Position numbers and translations under genes: made by a program
In this document: piece by piece, positions 23,423-23,829 of the stretch
Layout of the letters: each line of letters opens with the position of its first letter
Position numbering within the stretch: the stretch's first letter is position 1
Virus record (IMG/VR): IMGVR_UViG_3300018424_000258
Span: 1-23,829 of that record
Reading direction: 5' to 3' (one strand)
Source of the DNA: a virus
DNA length: 23,829 bases
Notes under the pieces: generated by a model
What the model was told of the DNA's origin: nothing
Databases searched by the model: none
What the model saw: the letters and a program-made list of their open reading frames with translations, nothing else

Positions 23423-23829
23423 ATGGAAGAACTTTACGAATTTGATGAAGATTTTCTCAACGAAGAGGAAGTTGAATTAGATGAAAAGAAGAAAAAGAAA
23501 AGTGGCGGCAAGAAAGACGCCTGCTATCACAAGGTAAAGGCTCGCTACGATGTGTGGCCATCTGCCTACGCCAGTGGCGCACTTGTCAAATGCCGCAAGG
23601 TTGGTGCTGCTAACTGGGGCAACAAGTCAAAGAAAAAGAACGAAGGCATCGAGTTTGACGATCACCTTCTTCAGATCATTAAAGAGGAATACGCAGCCGT
23701 CATAGCCGAAAAAAAAAAGTTAACGGCTAAGCCTTCTTCCGAGAGTAGCCTCAAAGACTGGTTTGGTCGCAAGGGTGCTCCCGGCAAGAAAGGAGGCTGG
23801 GTTGACTGCAATACTTGTCGCAAAGACAA
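23423..23829 (+). CDS. Acidic/lysine-rich Cys protein, 3' end outside the window (DUF5872-like)
   Basis: An open frame runs from ATG 23423 to the window edge, giving 135 residues without a stop. It starts with an acidic stretch (EELYEFDEDFLNEEE), then a poly-lysine patch. A conserved-looking block DACYHKVKARYDVWPSAYA followed by GALVKCRKVGAANWGNKSKK comes at about residues 36-76, and a second block at about 115-135 with KDWFGRKG, GGWVDCNTCRKD. These two blocks recur in small proteins of aquatic phages and giant viruses, and the second starts a Cys-rich, zinc-ribbon-like end (CxxC). The function is unknown to me. GAGGTG at 23411-23416 is the ribosome site. The two domain blocks could bind nucleic acid, given their basic charge. 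Confidence 0.7.
   Translation, partial: MEELYEFDEDFLNEEEVELDEKKKKKSGGKKDACYHKVKARYDVWPSAYASGALVKCRKVGAANWGNKSKKKNEGIEFDDHLLQIIKEEYAAVIAEKKKLTAKPSSESSLKDWFGRKGAPGKKGGWVDCNTCRKD

Noticed and set aside
1-23829. tRNA genes, CRISPR arrays, insertion sequences, integrase or attachment sites
   Set aside because: None seen by eye on either strand: no cloverleaf with a T-loop consensus, no regularly spaced repeats, no transposase or integrase motifs.

Overview
This window looks like part of the genome of a T4-like contractile-tailed phage (myovirus), probably an aquatic and divergent one. All genes lie on the + strand, most are packed with 0-11 nt gaps or overlaps, and the virion genes follow the T4 morphogenesis order, but with proteins whose lengths and sequences are far from T4. 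The clearest anchors are the major capsid protein (gp23-like), tail sheath (gp18-like), the UvsX/RecA recombinase and a 5' nuclease. No tRNA, insertion sequence or CRISPR array was seen. No stretch of more than 300 bases lacks a gene. The host cannot be named from this sequence.

Layout. (1) 1-2124, head: the 3' end of a probable scaffold gene, then the major capsid gene and a strong terminator. (2) 2164-5044, neck and connector: gp13-like, a 76-residue unknown, gp14-like, gp15-like. (3) 5137-8682, tail: a very large sheath protein and the tube protein. (4) 8713-12260, tail assembly: a gp26-like zinc-site protein, an overlapping frame without a credible start (probably reached by ribosomal frameshifting), a terminator, and the tape measure. 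(5) 12262-18173, baseplate: tube-cap/initiator (gp48/54-like), LysM-like gp53, a 1095-residue hub-like protein and a 397-residue unknown. This stretch is markedly AT-rich. (6) 18170-20217: a compact family A DNA polymerase with no 3'-5' exonuclease domain, overlapping by 4 nt an unexpected divergent FtsZ/tubulin-fold protein. (7) 20201-23396, recombination/replication: ssDNA-binding protein (gp32-like), UvsX and a 5'-3' exonuclease, each preceded by sigma70-type promoters. (8) 23423 to the end: an acidic/lysine-rich Cys-containing protein cut by the window edge.

How it works together. The head, neck, tail and baseplate genes build the virion and are probably expressed late. A recurring CTATTTA-type element before several of them is a candidate late promoter. 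The gp32, UvsX and 5' nuclease genes form an early DNA-metabolism set with textbook promoters (TTGACA, 17-nt spacer, often an extended -10). The polymerase and FtsZ-like genes are translationally coupled to the end of the baseplate operon, which is unusual.

Main items for follow-up: the FtsZ/tubulin-like protein with degenerate nucleotide-binding loops; the tail-chaperone-like frameshift at a T7 run; the 9-bp hairpin that would hide the ribosome binding site of the 5' nuclease gene with a promoter -10 box in its loop; the duplicated promoters before the gp32-like gene; and the stand-alone family A polymerase in a T4-type genome.
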